NCBI RefSeq assembly: GCF_947500835.1 | Contig: NZ_CANMTQ010000003.1 | Location: 310,001-374,000 of the forward strand | DNA length: 64,000 nucleotides | Reading direction: 5' to 3' | DNA from: an uncultured Halomonas sp. | GTDB lineage: Bacteria; Pseudomonadota; Gammaproteobacteria; Pseudomonadales; Halomonadaceae | Part shown: one piece after another, positions 52,492-61,752 of the stretch | How the letters are laid out: each line of letters opens with the position of its first letter | Numbering within the stretch: position 1 is the first letter of the stretch | The notes under the pieces: generated by a model | Database searches by the model: none | The model's input: the letters and a program-made list of their open reading frames with translations, nothing else | Told to the model about the DNA's origin: nothing | Position numbers and translations under genes: made by a program

Positions 52492-52506
52492 CGCAACAGT
52501 CTCCAA

Positions 52507-52648
52507 GAAAACGCTGAATTAATCGGCGAACTGGATGAAGCGCAAGGCGCACGGAACACAGGAACCGGAGCATATGGGGTATATGTGACGATTCCGAGTA
52601 CCGCGCAACACAGCGGTTCGCCAGTACAGCCATTTATTCAGTGTTTTC
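52507..52648. repeat. MITE-like element with inverted terminal repeats
   Basis: A 142-bp non-coding element between convergent nadA and bepA. The left end GAAAACGCTGAATTAAT and the complement of the right end GAAAACACTGAATAAAT agree at 15 of 17 positions. GGCGAACTGG near the left end also recurs inverted as CTGGCGAAC near the right end. The middle has a CATAT-GGGGT-ATATG hairpin. No target-site duplication or transposase is seen. The right end abuts the bepA stop codon. Confidence 0.6.
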
Positions 52649-54091
52649 CTAAAGTTGCTGGGCAGCCTCGCGATACTCCATATACTCCCTGCGTCGCTGT
52701 TGAATACGGCTCGCCATACCGAAATCATTGCTGCGCTTGGCCACATCTTCGGCCACCCCAAGCTGGCGAATGGCCCGATCGATGCTGCCGCTCAGCTGTA
52801 GCTGTTCGGCCCGGGCCAGATGCCCCCAGATTTCGCGGCCGCTGCGACCGGCGGCCTCGGCCAGCAAGGCAAATACCTGGGGGTCCTCCGACGCTTGCTG
52901 GCTAAGCCCGCGCAGTACATCGAAGGCCTGGCCGGGATTGGTCTGCAACAGAATATTCGCCTGGACCAGTTCTGCAGGAAAGTAACCCGGGGCGAGTCTC
53001 AAGATGCGCTGGGCGCGTTCGAGCGCCACGCTGCGTCGCCCTGCCTCGAGTGCTATTTCAGCGGCACTGGCTGGAATCAGAGAGAGATCCGGCAGTTCGC
53101 GAGCCAGGCGATCGAGGCTATCGAGGGCCGCGTCGGTACGATCTTGCTCGGCGGCAATGAGTGCTTGCAAATAGTGGATGGCACTCTGGGGCGGGTTGTC
53201 CTGACGTAGCTGCGACATGGCCTGAGTCGGGTCGTCCTGATTCAGCTTGAGCAACGCCCGGGCACGAATCATGGCGTAGGTGGGATCCTCGGAGGAGGCT
53301 GTCGCACGAAGTTGATCGGCGCGGCTCTGGGTATCGCTGATGCGGGATTCCGTAACCGGGTGGGTCAACAGGAACTCCGGCGGATTACCTCCCTGCAGGC
53401 TGGTCAAACGCTGCATGGCGCGGAACATGGCGGGCATGGCTTGAGGATCGAAGCCCGCATTCGCCATGGCATCGAGACCCACTCGATCCGCCTCCTGCTC
53501 GAAGCGCCGGGAATAAGCCAGCTGATCCTGAATGAACGCCGCCTGGGAGCCCGCCATGGCGGCAAGCCCGGCATTGCCGCCGCCGCCCGCCGCGATCACC
53601 ATGCCTGCCAGCATGGCGGCCATGGTGGGTAGCTGCGTCTCTTCGATGCGCTCCATGCGCCTCGCGAAATGGCGCTGGGACAGATGGCCGAGCTCGTGAG
53701 CCAGCACTGATGCGAAGGCATCTTCGCTGGGCGCAAAGGAAAATAGTCCTGTGTTGACGCCGACGATGCCGCCCGGCACCGCAAAGGCATTAAGCAGCCG
53801 GCTGTCCACCAGGGTAACGATTATCTGAGTAGTGCCGATATCACTGTAAGGCAGAAGTCGGGACAGAACCGACTCTACATAGTGTTGAGAAATAGGGTCC
53901 TGCCAGGCTTGAGTCTGGGCGCGAAACTGGCGCAGCCAAGCGCGGCCGAGGCGATGTTCTTCGTCGCTGGAGACGCTGCTTCCGCCACTGCCCAAAGAGG
54001 GAAGGCCATAGTCATCGGCGCGCAGTGGCGTCGAGAGCGAGGCGAATGCCAAGGCGCCTACCAGTAACGACGTTGTTATTTTACGCAGCAT
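52649..54091 (-). CDS. bepA: Periplasmic M48 metalloprotease with TPR domain (BepA-like)
   Basis: Exported chaperone/protease (480 aa) for outer-membrane protein and LptD quality control. Signal peptide about 1-25 (ending PLRA). M48 domain with zinc motif HELGH at 132-136 and E200 in EQEADRVGL; hydrophobic lid ML-AGMVIAAGGGGNAG; C-terminal half (about 265-480) made of TPR repeats. The conserved neighbours tusA and perM lie upstream in divergent orientation, as in Pseudomonas. Confidence 0.93.
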   Translation of the reverse strand: MLRKITTSLLVGALAFASLSTPLRADDYGLPSLGSGGSSVSSDEEHRLGRAWLRQFRAQTQAWQDPISQHYVESVLSRLLPYSDIGTTQIIVTLVDSRLLNAFAVPGGIVGVNTGLFSFAPSEDAFASVLAHELGHLSQRHFARRMERIEETQLPTMAAMLAGMVIAAGGGGNAGLAAMAGSQAAFIQDQLAYSRRFEQEADRVGLDAMANAGFDPQAMPAMFRAMQRLTSLQGGNPPEFLLTHPVTESRISDTQSRADQLRATASSEDPTYAMIRARALLKLNQDDPTQAMSQLRQDNPPQSAIHYLQALIAAEQDRTDAALDSLDRLARELPDLSLIPASAAEIALEAGRRSVALERAQRILRLAPGYFPAELVQANILLQTNPGQAFDVLRGLSQQASEDPQVFALLAEAAGRSGREIWGHLARAEQLQLSGSIDRAIRQLGVAEDVAKRSNDFGMASRIQQRRREYMEYREAAQQL

Positions 54092-54200
54092 GACTATCCT
54101 CGTGGACGGGTAACGCCAGTAGTGGCATGTACACTCGACATTGATTCGAGAAACAAAGTGCCTTTAAATCGAGACGATTTCTATTCTCACGGGAGATGTC

Positions 54201-54446
54201 ATGGCTCTGCAACCTGACGATGTGCTTGATGCGCGTGGCCTGCACTGTCCGCTGCCACTGCTCAAGGCCAAGCAGTCTCTGGCAAGCCTTGATGCTGGCG
54301 GGGTGCTTCATGTGATGGCAACGGATCCAGGTTCCTGGAGGGACTTCGAAACCTTCATCGAACAGAGCGATTTCGAGCTCCTGTCTCGAGAGGAAAGTGG
54401 TGACGAATACCATTACTGGATTCGCAAGGGTACCGCTGTTATATGA
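54201..54446 (+). CDS. tusA: TusA-family sulfurtransferase
   Basis: Small sulfur carrier (81 aa) with the catalytic Cys at residue 16 in DARGLHCPLPLLKAK, followed by LHVMATDPGSWRDFETF, all typical for the TusA fold. Handles persulfide for tRNA thiolation or other sulfur transfer. GGGAG lies upstream of ATG 54201. The stop overlaps the perM start by 4 nt. In relatives this TusA paralogue sits between bepA and perM, so a role distinct from canonical TusA in tRNA thiolation is possible. Confidence 0.9.
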   Translation: MALQPDDVLDARGLHCPLPLLKAKQSLASLDAGGVLHVMATDPGSWRDFETFIEQSDFELLSREESGDEYHYWIRKGTAVI

Positions 54447-55540
54447 AAATGAAAGAGGTCCTGAAAACCTGGGCCGAGCGGTACTTTTCCGACGAAGAAG
54501 CCGTGGTTCTCCTGCTGGTGCTGATCCTGGGTTTTGCCATCGTGATCTGGATGGGCAAGATGCTGGCCCCTTTCTTCACCGCACTGATCATCGCCTTCCT
54601 GCTGCAGGGGATCGTTTCCTGGTTGGAGCGCAGGGGAATGCCTCGATTGCTATCGGTATTGACGGTATTTCTGATTTTCATCGGGGCTCTGCTGGCTCTG
54701 GCCCTGGTGGTATTGCCCCTGGTCTGGAATCAGATGGTTGAGCTGGTACAGGAAACCCCGCGCATGTTTGCTCGGGTGCAGCAGTTGTTGGATGAGCTTC
54801 AAGCGCGCTATCCCACGGTAATCACCCCGGATCAGATTCAGGTCTGGATTTCAACGGCGGGGCGAGAGGCCACCCTGCTCGGGCAGCGGGCGTTGACGCT
54901 GTCGCTGTCATCGCTAGGCAACCTGCTTGGGTTGATTATCTATCTGGTGCTTGTACCGATCCTGGTGTTCTTCCTGCTCAAGGATCGGGAGTCGCTGACG
55001 CGTTTTTTTCTATCGCTGCTGCCTCAAAAACGTGCGCTGATGACCAACGTATGGCACGAAATGGACCATCAGATCGCTAATTACGTACGCGGTAAGGTGA
55101 TCGAGATCCTTATCGTCGGCAGCGCTGCCTATGTCACCTTCTGGTTTTTTGGGCTGCCCTACACGGCGCTGCTGGGAATGACGGTAGGGCTCTCGGTGCT
55201 GGTGCCTTATATCGGTGCAGCGATCGCGACGATTCCCGTGGCAGCCGTGGCGGGATTTTATTTCGGTATCAGCGACGAGTTCGTCTATGTAGTCGTCGCT
55301 TATGGGGTGTTGCAGGCATTGGACGGCAACGTGCTGGTGCCGGTGCTGTTCTCCGAGGCGGTCAATCTGCATCCGGTATCGATCATCCTGGCGGTGCTGT
55401 TCTTCGGGGGGATATGGGGATTCTGGGGAATATTCTTCGCCATTCCGCTGGCGACACTGCTCAAGGCCCTGGTCAGGGCCTGGCCCCGCAGCGTAGGACA
55501 GCGGGGGCAGCCTATTCGTCAGGTTGACCTGGAAGATTAA
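54443..55540 (+). CDS. perM: AI-2E family permease PerM-like
   Basis: Integral membrane protein of 365 aa with about eight helices and the family motifs FFTALIIAFLLQGIVSWLERRGMPRL, LIIYLVLVPILVFFLLKDRESL, and VPYIGAAIATIPVAAVA, then QALDGNVLVPVLFSEAVNLHPVSIILAVLFFGGIWGFWGIFFAIPLATLL at the end in successive helices. E. coli PerM (YfgO) interacts with BepA-related functions. Translationally coupled to tusA. Transported compound unknown; the AI-2 exporter role of TqsA cannot be assumed. Confidence 0.9.
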   Translation: MKMKEVLKTWAERYFSDEEAVVLLLVLILGFAIVIWMGKMLAPFFTALIIAFLLQGIVSWLERRGMPRLLSVLTVFLIFIGALLALALVVLPLVWNQMVELVQETPRMFARVQQLLDELQARYPTVITPDQIQVWISTAGREATLLGQRALTLSLSSLGNLLGLIIYLVLVPILVFFLLKDRESLTRFFLSLLPQKRALMTNVWHEMDHQIANYVRGKVIEILIVGSAAYVTFWFFGLPYTALLGMTVGLSVLVPYIGAAIATIPVAAVAGFYFGISDEFVYVVVAYGVLQALDGNVLVPVLFSEAVNLHPVSIILAVLFFGGIWGFWGIFFAIPLATLLKALVRAWPRSVGQRGQPIRQVDLED

Positions 55541-55557
55541 ATTTACGAGTTGCGCTA

Positions 55558-56034
55558 TTACTCTTTTGCGTGAAGTTCCTGGGCCGCTTCGAGTACCTTT
55601 TCGACGTGGCCCGGCACCTTGACGCCGCGCCACTCCTGGGCCAGCTTGCCGTCCTTGTCGATCAAAAAGGTGCTGCGCTCGACACCCAGGTGCTCCTTGC
55701 CGTACATCTTCTTGAGCTTGATGACATCGAATAGCTGGCAAAGGGCTTCGTCCTTGTCGGAGATCAGTTCGAAGTTGAAGCCCTGTTTGGCCTTGAAATT
55801 TTCATGGGCGCGCAGGCCGTCCCGGGAAACGCCGAAGATGCGGGTGTTGGCCTCGTCGAAGGCGCGCTTGTGATCGCGAAAGTTGCCGCCTTCGGTGGTG
55901 CATCCCGGCGTGCTGTCCTTGGGATAGAAATAGATCACTGCCTGTTCACCCTTGAGCTGGGACAGCGTAACGGTGGTGTCGTTGGTAGCCTCGGCGGTAA
56001 AGTCGGGAATCTCTTGACCAATACTGATGCTCAT
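55558..56034 (-). CDS. bcp: Thioredoxin-dependent thiol peroxidase (BCP/PrxQ)
   Basis: Peroxiredoxin of 158 aa reducing hydroperoxides. Peroxidatic C45 lies in YPKDSTPGCTTEGGNFRD. The resolving Cys that many BCP proteins have five residues later is missing (G50); C99 in DEALCQLFD is the only other Cys and could resolve in trans or by helix alpha3. Divergent from dapA across 217 nt, the arrangement common in Pseudomonas and Halomonas. Confidence 0.94.
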   Translation of the reverse strand: MSISIGQEIPDFTAEATNDTTVTLSQLKGEQAVIYFYPKDSTPGCTTEGGNFRDHKRAFDEANTRIFGVSRDGLRAHENFKAKQGFNFELISDKDEALCQLFDVIKLKKMYGKEHLGVERSTFLIDKDGKLAQEWRGVKVPGHVEKVLEAAQELHAKE

Positions 56035-56251
56035 ATTGCGCTCCTTGATTGCGCCCTGATAAGGAACGAAGAGAGTACATCCAGGCGTGCTTCGTTCCCA
56101 ACTCTATATGTTTTAGCGCTCCTGGCACCTGTACAGACTTTCGTCGCCTGAGTACCATTTGCCCTTAGAACAGCATATCGATCACAGAAGCCGTGACCCG
56201 CGACTCGTCGCCATAGGGCCAGGAAGCCGTTGTACAGGAGGGCGTTCCCGC

Positions 56252-57136
56252 ATGATTACAGGCAGTATCGTCGCATTGGCGACACCGATGAAGGTTTCCG
56301 GCGAGATCGACTGGGAGGCCCTGCGCCGCCTGGTAGGTTTTCATCTCGACAATGGCACCGATGCCATCGTTGCCGCCGGTACCACCGGTGAACCCACGAC
56401 CATGTCTTTCGCAGAGCATTTCGATGTCATTCGCACCATCGTCGAAGAGGTGAATGGGCGGATTCCGGTGATCGCCGGGACGGGCTCCAACAACACTACC
56501 GAGGCGATAGAGTTGACGCGCTATGCCACGGAGGTAGGGGCCGACTACTGTCTGACCGTGGCCCCCTATTACAACAAGCCGACTCAGGAAGGCTTGTTCC
56601 AGCATTTCAAGGCGATTGCCGAGGCCAGCGATCTGCCGGTCATCCTCTACAATGTGCCAGGGCGGACCTGCTCGGATATTTACAACGAGACCGTGCTGCG
56701 GCTGGCAAAGGTCGATAATATCGTCGGTCTCAAGGATGCCACGGGCAATCTGGAGCGCGCCGAGGATCTGATCGAACGCCTCAAGGGTAGTGACTTCGCG
56801 CTCTATTCCGGCGACGATCCCACCGCCTGTGATTTCATGTTGATGGGTGGGCATGGTGATATTTCCGTGACCGCCAACGTCGCTCCCCGTTCGATGCATG
56901 AACTGTGCAAGGCCGCCGTGGCCGGCGATAGCGACAAGGCGCACCAGATCAATACGCGATTGATGCCGCTGCACACCGTTCTAGGCGTTGAGTCCAATCC
57001 GATTCCGACAAAATGGGCGCTCAATCGCATGGGCTACGCCGAGCAGGGCATTCGCCTACCGCTGACCTGGCTCTCAGAGAAATACCATGCCACCGTCGAT
57101 GAGGCCTTGCAGCTTGCCGATGTGCTGGAAGACTGA
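56252..57136 (+). CDS. dapA: 4-hydroxy-tetrahydrodipicolinate synthase
   Basis: DapA (294 aa) condenses pyruvate with aspartate semialdehyde on the lysine/meso-DAP route. Schiff-base K161 in [11 protein letters not shown]133 in ILYNVPGRT, and GTTGEPTT at 43-50 are present. CAGGAGGG upstream fixes ATG 56252; the frame above it (from 56159) has no homology. bamC follows after 72 nt, as in many gammaproteobacteria. Confidence 0.97.
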   Translation: MITGSIVALATPMKVSGEIDWEALRRLVGFHLDNGTDAIVAAGTTGEPTTMSFAEHFDVIRTIVEEVNGRIPVIAGTGSNNTTEAIELTRYATEVGADYCLTVAPYYNKPTQEGLFQHFKAIAEASDLPVILYNVPGRTCSDIYNETVLRLAKVDNIVGLKDATGNLERAEDLIERLKGSDFALYSGDDPTACDFMLMGGHGDISVTANVAPRSMHELCKAAVAGDSDKAHQINTRLMPLHTVLGVESNPIPTKWALNRMGYAEQGIRLPLTWLSEKYHATVDEALQLADVLED

Positions 57137-57208
57137 CACTGCGACGCGGCATTCTGGCAGACCTGCTATGGCTGAACCGCCGACCCGCGCACAACATAAG
57201 GTAGATGC

Positions 57209-58162
57209 ATGAACCTCGTCTTCAAGTGGACGCCGTTGATTGTCGTGACTGCCCTGATGGTCAGTGGCTGTGGCCGCAGCGGCTATTATTACGATCGCAA
57301 CGATGAGTATCGCGATGCTCAATTGACCCGGCCGCTGACGCTGCCCGACGCTCGCCAGAGCAACCGCTATCAGGACGCCATGCCCGTGCCGCCGGCCAAC
57401 AGCGACTTTCTGGCTCAGGGCGAGTTCGATACCCCTCGTCCCCAGCCGTTGACCGGGGGTAACCAGAGTGATCAGAAGTTCGTCGAACAGCGTGAGGCGG
57501 GCGTGGATCGCTGGCTTCTGGTCAATGCAGCCCCTGCTGCCATCTGGCCTCGGCTTCAGGATTTTGTCGCTCAGCGCGGTCTTGAAATACGCGCCCTGAA
57601 TGCCTCACAAGGCCGTATTGAAACCGATCAGGCTATTCTTGGTGTACGTCAAGGACTGCGCGGCAACACCAGTGAGGTGCGCTGCGAGACGGCGCCAGGC
57701 ACGGATGCCTCCCAGTGTCTGTCGGCTTTGAACAACCACCTCTCCTCCTACGCCCAGGAGCAGCAAAGTGTCTCCCTGGCGGCTCAGAATCTGTCTCGGG
57801 ACGACCGTGTGCGTCTAGAGAATGCCGGCGGTACATGGCAACTGCTGATGGCGCTCGGTTTTGATCGTGCCTGGTCGGAACTTTTCTACCAGCTCGAGAA
57901 TAACTTCGCCAAAAAAGGAAACAAGCTGCTGGATCAGAATCGCAGCGCCGGCGAGTTTCTGGTCGAGTACACGCCTCAAGACGAGGGTGGCAGCTTTTTC
58001 GGGCTGTTTGGCAGCGATGCAGAACCGCGTCAGTACCGCTTGTTGGTAGATGAGCCTTCCCAAGGCATGACTCGGGTGCGCGTGGCCGCCACGGACGATG
58101 ACACGCTCAGCGGCAGCGATGCTCGCGAATTGCTCGACAAGCTGGCCGCAACGCTACGTTGA
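57209..58162 (+). CDS. bamC: Outer-membrane assembly lipoprotein BamC
   Basis: Component of the BAM machine (317 aa). Lipobox LMVSGC with Cys 21, then the unstructured BamD-binding stretch (YYYDRNDEYRDAQLTRPLTLPDAR), and two helix-grip domains (about 95-195 and 210-315). It follows dapA in the conserved order. The next gene overlaps or abuts its stop, suggesting an operon dapA-bamC-MBL-purC. Confidence 0.9.
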   Translation: MNLVFKWTPLIVVTALMVSGCGRSGYYYDRNDEYRDAQLTRPLTLPDARQSNRYQDAMPVPPANSDFLAQGEFDTPRPQPLTGGNQSDQKFVEQREAGVDRWLLVNAAPAAIWPRLQDFVAQRGLEIRALNASQGRIETDQAILGVRQGLRGNTSEVRCETAPGTDASQCLSALNNHLSSYAQEQQSVSLAAQNLSRDDRVRLENAGGTWQLLMALGFDRAWSELFYQLENNFAKKGNKLLDQNRSAGEFLVEYTPQDEGGSFFGLFGSDAEPRQYRLLVDEPSQGMTRVRVAATDDDTLSGSDARELLDKLAATLR

Positions 58163-58164
58163 CA

Positions 58165-58962
58165 ATGACAGACCGACACGTCGAAAACCGAGAACCGGTG
58201 CTACGTTTTGCCTCGCTGGGCAGTGGTAGCAAGGGTAATGCCACCCTGGTCAGTGATGGGGAGACCCACGTTCTCATCGACTGTGGTTTCGGTCTGCGTG
58301 AAACAGAGAAACGCCTGGCGCGGCTTGGGGTGCATCCGAGGCAGCTGGCAGCGGTGCTGGTCACCCACGAACATGGCGATCATATTCGTGGTGTCGGCGC
58401 CTTGGCGCGACGCTATGATCTACCGATCTACCTTACTACGGGTACCTGGCTCTCCCGGCGGCTCGGGGAAGTGCCTCGCCACCGGTTGCTCGTGCCCCAG
58501 GTGCGCTTCGCTATCGGCGGGCTTGAAATCGATCCGGTGACCGTGCCCCACGACGCCCGGGAGCCGGTGCAGTTTTGCATCAGTGCACGGCAGCGCCGGC
58601 TCGGCGTATTGACGGATCTGGGCCATCCGACCGCCCATGTGGTTCAGGCGTTCGGTGGTTGCGATGCACTGATTCTGGAATGCAATCACGACCTGCGCAT
58701 GCTGGCGGAAGGGCCTTATCCGCCTCGACTCAAGCATCGCGTCGGCGGTAACTGGGGGCATCTTGCCAACGGCCAGGCCCATGCGCTATTGCGGCAGATA
58801 GGCATGGATCGCCTGCAGCATATCGTCTGTTCGCATCTCTCCGAGCAGAACAATCGTCCGGAACTGGCCAGGGAGGCACTCATTCCGCTGCTCGATGGCG
58901 ATGAGTCGCGTCTTGTCATTGCTGCCCAGGACAAAGGGGTCGAATGGCAAGTAGTGGCCTGA
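58165..58962 (+). CDS. MBL-fold metallo-hydrolase (YycJ/PhnP-like)
   Basis: Cytosolic metallo-beta-lactamase fold hydrolase of about 265 aa. It begins FASLGSGSKGNATLVSDGETHVLIDCGFG and has the metal motif VTHEHGDHIRG, later HDAREPVQF, LTDLGH and CNHD, all as in the YycJ group of bacterial MBL proteins (some are DNA or nucleotide hydrolases). Substrate unknown. ATG 58165 starts 2 nt after the bamC stop; an in-frame TTG at 58159 is possible. Gene position between bamC and purC is conserved in Pseudomonas. Confidence 0.87.
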   Translation: MTDRHVENREPVLRFASLGSGSKGNATLVSDGETHVLIDCGFGLRETEKRLARLGVHPRQLAAVLVTHEHGDHIRGVGALARRYDLPIYLTTGTWLSRRLGEVPRHRLLVPQVRFAIGGLEIDPVTVPHDAREPVQFCISARQRRLGVLTDLGHPTAHVVQAFGGCDALILECNHDLRMLAEGPYPPRLKHRVGGNWGHLANGQAHALLRQIGMDRLQHIVCSHLSEQNNRPELAREALIPLLDGDESRLVIAAQDKGVEWQVVA

Positions 58963-59052
58963 GTTCGATCAATCGCCCACACTTGAATTTTGCATGACCC
59001 GTCGGCTTTTCTATATCAATGACATTTTTCTAACGAATTTGGAGAGTCCTGG

Positions 59053-59766
59053 ATGGAAAAACGCGATGAGCTGTATGCGGGCAAGGCCAAATCGGTCTAT
59101 TGCACCGATGACCCGGATCGTTTGATTCTTCACTTTCGTGACGACACCAGTGCCTTCGACGGCAAGCGCAAGGAAGCGCTTGAGCGCAAGGGCATGGTCA
59201 ATAACAAGTTCAATGCCTTCATCATGGATAGGTTGCAGGCAGCAGGAATTCCCACGCATTTCGAGAAGTTGCTCTCGGATACCGAGTGCCTGGTCAAGAA
59301 ACTGGACATGATTCCGGTGGAGTGCGTGGTGCGCAATCTGGCTGCCGGCGGTCTCGTGCGTCGCCTGGGGGTAGAAGAAGGTATTGAACTCGTTCCGCCG
59401 ACCTTCGAGCTGTTCCTCAAGGACGATGAAAAAGGCGACCCGATGATCAACGAGTCCCTGGCCGAAACCTTCGGCTGGGCGACGCCAGAACAGCTGTCGC
59501 GAATGAAGGCGCTGACCTTTCAGGTCAACGGTGTGCTCAAGCAGCTGTTCCAGGACGGTGACATGCTGCTGGTCGACTACAAGCTCGAGTTCGGTGTGTT
59601 CGGCGGCGAAATCCTGCTGGGTGACGAGTTTTCCCCGGATGGCTGCCGACTGTGGGATGCCAAGACTCGCGAGAAGATGGACAAGGATCGTTTCCGTCAG
59701 GGCCTGGGTGGCGTGATCGAGGCCTACGAGGAAGTGGGCCGGCGTATCGGTGTGAGTTTCAGCTAG
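59053..59766 (+). CDS. purC: SAICAR synthase
   Basis: Purine enzyme (237 aa) joining CAIR and aspartate. Start [22 protein letters not shown] and motifs [34 protein letters not shown] and LVDYKLEFG are diagnostic. GGAGAG is upstream of ATG 59053. With purK and purE elsewhere in the window, three consecutive steps of the pathway are represented. Confidence 0.97.
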   Translation: MEKRDELYAGKAKSVYCTDDPDRLILHFRDDTSAFDGKRKEALERKGMVNNKFNAFIMDRLQAAGIPTHFEKLLSDTECLVKKLDMIPVECVVRNLAAGGLVRRLGVEEGIELVPPTFELFLKDDEKGDPMINESLAETFGWATPEQLSRMKALTFQVNGVLKQLFQDGDMLLVDYKLEFGVFGGEILLGDEFSPDGCRLWDAKTREKMDKDRFRQGLGGVIEAYEEVGRRIGVSFS

Positions 59767-59788
59767 CAGGCATCAGTTCACCGTTGCG

Positions 59789-60517
59789 CTACTCGATGTC
59801 GACCACATGCATTCTGAGGCTATCGGCATCGCCCTGAATGCAAAAACGCACGTTTACATCGCGTAAGGACACACCATAAACCCGCGCTGGCGTATCCTGA
59901 TGATAAGCAGGTCGCGGGTCCTGCCCCAATACCTGAACGATCAAGTCCCGGAGTGATTCCTCATCGTCTCGCTGCGCAAGTGCTGCCTCGGCTTTTGCCG
60001 AGAAATCAACGCGGTAACCCGGCGGCGGGCCAGGTGCAAAACCGGCCTGGGCATCCGGATGCGATTCCACCCAGGGCAAGTAGGGTTTGATGTCCAGCAC
60101 TGGGGTGCCATCGATAAGATCGTGACCGCTCAGGTGTAGCCGTACCCCGTTTTCGATTTCTATTTTTTCCAGACGCACCAGGGATAGGCCCAGGCGATTG
60201 GGTCGGTGAGTGCTGCGGGTAGCGAATACGCCGATCCTGGTATTGCCGCCTAACCGGGGTGGCCGCACCAGCGGTGTCCAGCGCTGAGGGCTACGATGAA
60301 AGATGAAGGTCAGCCATAGATGGCTGACATTTTCGAGGCCGCGAACCGCCTGGGGGGCGTCGAAGGGGGGAAGCAAGTGAAGTATGCCGCGGCCGGCGGG
60401 TGCAAGCCCGGGCTGTCGAGGCACGCCGAACTTGTCGGGATAATCGCTGGCAACGCGTCCGATAGCGGTTAAAGTGAAATCGGCGGGCTGAATTGAGTAT
60501 GAGGTATGCTCAGTCAT
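59789..60517 (-). CDS. trmO: tRNA (N6-threonylcarbamoyladenosine-37) methyltransferase
   Basis: TrmO/YaeB (242 aa), a SAM enzyme that methylates t6A37 of tRNA-Thr. Motifs: AIGRVASDYPDKFGVPRQPGL, SHLWLTFIFHR, GVFATRSTHRPNRLGLSLVRL and LDIKPYLPWVE, with a C-terminal helper domain (PARVYGVSLRDVNVRF). The frame extends 117 codons above MTEHTSYS and overlaps mtnB; this extension is rejected. Its start overlaps nothing and is 51 nt from the mtnB start, so the two are divergent. Confidence 0.93.
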   Translation of the reverse strand: MTEHTSYSIQPADFTLTAIGRVASDYPDKFGVPRQPGLAPAGRGILHLLPPFDAPQAVRGLENVSHLWLTFIFHRSPQRWTPLVRPPRLGGNTRIGVFATRSTHRPNRLGLSLVRLEKIEIENGVRLHLSGHDLIDGTPVLDIKPYLPWVESHPDAQAGFAPGPPPGYRVDFSAKAEAALAQRDDEESLRDLIVQVLGQDPRPAYHQDTPARVYGVSLRDVNVRFCIQGDADSLRMHVVDIE

Positions 60518-60568
60518 GGCACTATTATGCCGATAGTGTTCTCTTTTTTCTTGCAGGAGGCAGTCAGC

Positions 60569-61189
60569 ATGATCGAACTGGAAAAATTGGCTCATGCTCA
60601 GCAAGCCATCATTGATGCGGGCAAGCAGTTGCATACCGCAGGATATGTACCTGCGACCGCGGGAAATATTTCGGTGCGTCTGGACGACTCGCACATGGCG
60701 ATCACTGTCTCCGGAATCCACATGGGGCATCTGTCCATCGCCGAAGTGATGGTCACCGATTTTGCGCTCGAGCCGGTAGGCAGCAGGCTGACGCCTTCGG
60801 CAGAAGCGCGCTTGCATGCTCAGCTGTATGAAGACGTGCCTCTGGCTGGCGCGATTCTGCACGGGCACTCGAAGGCGGCTACGCTGCTTTCTCTGCTCGA
60901 GTCCGGCGATACCCTATGGCTGACCGGCTACGAACTGCAAAAAGCGCTCGAGGACGTCACAACCCATGAAGCGCGCATTGCGGTGCCCATCTTCGACAAC
61001 ACTCAGGATGTCGAGGGGCTCGCGGACACCGTGCGCCAGCGGCTTGCGGAGCAGGATTGCTGTGCTTATCTGATTCGCGGACACGGGTTCTACACCTGGG
61101 CCCAAAACATGGATACGTGTCTGCGTCATGTGGAGGCGCTGGACTTTATGTTCGGCTGTGAACTGGAGCTGAGGAAGAGCATGTCATGA
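60569..61189 (+). CDS. mtnB: Methylthioribulose-1-phosphate dehydratase
   Basis: MtnB (206 aa), a class II aldolase-fold zinc enzyme of the methionine salvage pathway. Motifs: PATAGNISVRLDD, LTPSAEARLHAQLY, ILHGHSKAATLL (zinc His pair) and YLIRGHGFYTWAQN (third His). AGGAGG at 60555-60560 supports ATG 60569. First gene of mtnBDC; mtnD starts 4 nt inside its end. Confidence 0.95.
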   Translation: MIELEKLAHAQQAIIDAGKQLHTAGYVPATAGNISVRLDDSHMAITVSGIHMGHLSIAEVMVTDFALEPVGSRLTPSAEARLHAQLYEDVPLAGAILHGHSKAATLLSLLESGDTLWLTGYELQKALEDVTTHEARIAVPIFDNTQDVEGLADTVRQRLAEQDCCAYLIRGHGFYTWAQNMDTCLRHVEALDFMFGCELELRKSMS

Positions 61190-61752
61190 GCTTCTTGTAC
61201 ATCTATCACGAAGCAGACGGTGAGCAGCCGATCGTTTCTACTCACGAGGGCGAGCGCATCGCCGCGGAGCTCGCCCCACATGGGGTGCGCTTCGAGCGTT
61301 GGACCCTTCAGCCAAACGTTGAGTCGAATGCGGATCAGGACGCAGTGCTTGCGGCCTATGCTGAAGACGTGGCGCGGCTCAAGGAGGAAGCCGGTTTTGC
61401 TGCCGTCGATGTGATCGGCATGACGCCGGATCATCCGGACAAGATATCCCTGCGCAAGAAATTTCTCGATGAGCATCGTCATAGCGAGGATGAGGTGCGC
61501 TTTTTCGTGCGCGGCGAAGGTATCTTTTATCTGCATATCGAGCAGCGTATTTATGCGGTTGGCTGTGCTGCCGGGGACCTGATGTCGGTGCCCGCCGGTA
61601 CCTCCCACTGGTTCGACATGGGACCCGAACCGAATTTTACCGCCATTCGTCTGTTCTCCAATCAGGAAGGCTGGATCGCGAACATGACCGGTAGCCCGAT
61701 CGCTTCGCGTTTTCCTCGATTCGAAGCCTTGTCGGGAGCCGCGGCTTCATGA
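61186..61752 (+). CDS. mtnD: Acireductone dioxygenase
   Basis: Cupin dioxygenase (188 aa) cleaving acireductone to the methionine precursor 2-oxo-4-methylthiobutyrate. Metal ligands H97, H99, E103 (HRHSEDE) and H141 (GTSHWF) are complete. Overlaps mtnB and mtnC by 4 nt each. Product depends on metal: Fe2+ gives salvage, Ni2+ an off-pathway product with CO. Confidence 0.96.
   Translation: MSFLYIYHEADGEQPIVSTHEGERIAAELAPHGVRFERWTLQPNVESNADQDAVLAAYAEDVARLKEEAGFAAVDVIGMTPDHPDKISLRKKFLDEHRHSEDEVRFFVRGEGIFYLHIEQRIYAVGCAAGDLMSVPAGTSHWFDMGPEPNFTAIRLFSNQEGWIANMTGSPIASRFPRFEALSGAAAS

Noticed and set aside
60518..60868. N-terminal extension of trmO by 117 codons
   Set aside because: It is antisense to mtnB and lies outside the conserved TrmO domain.
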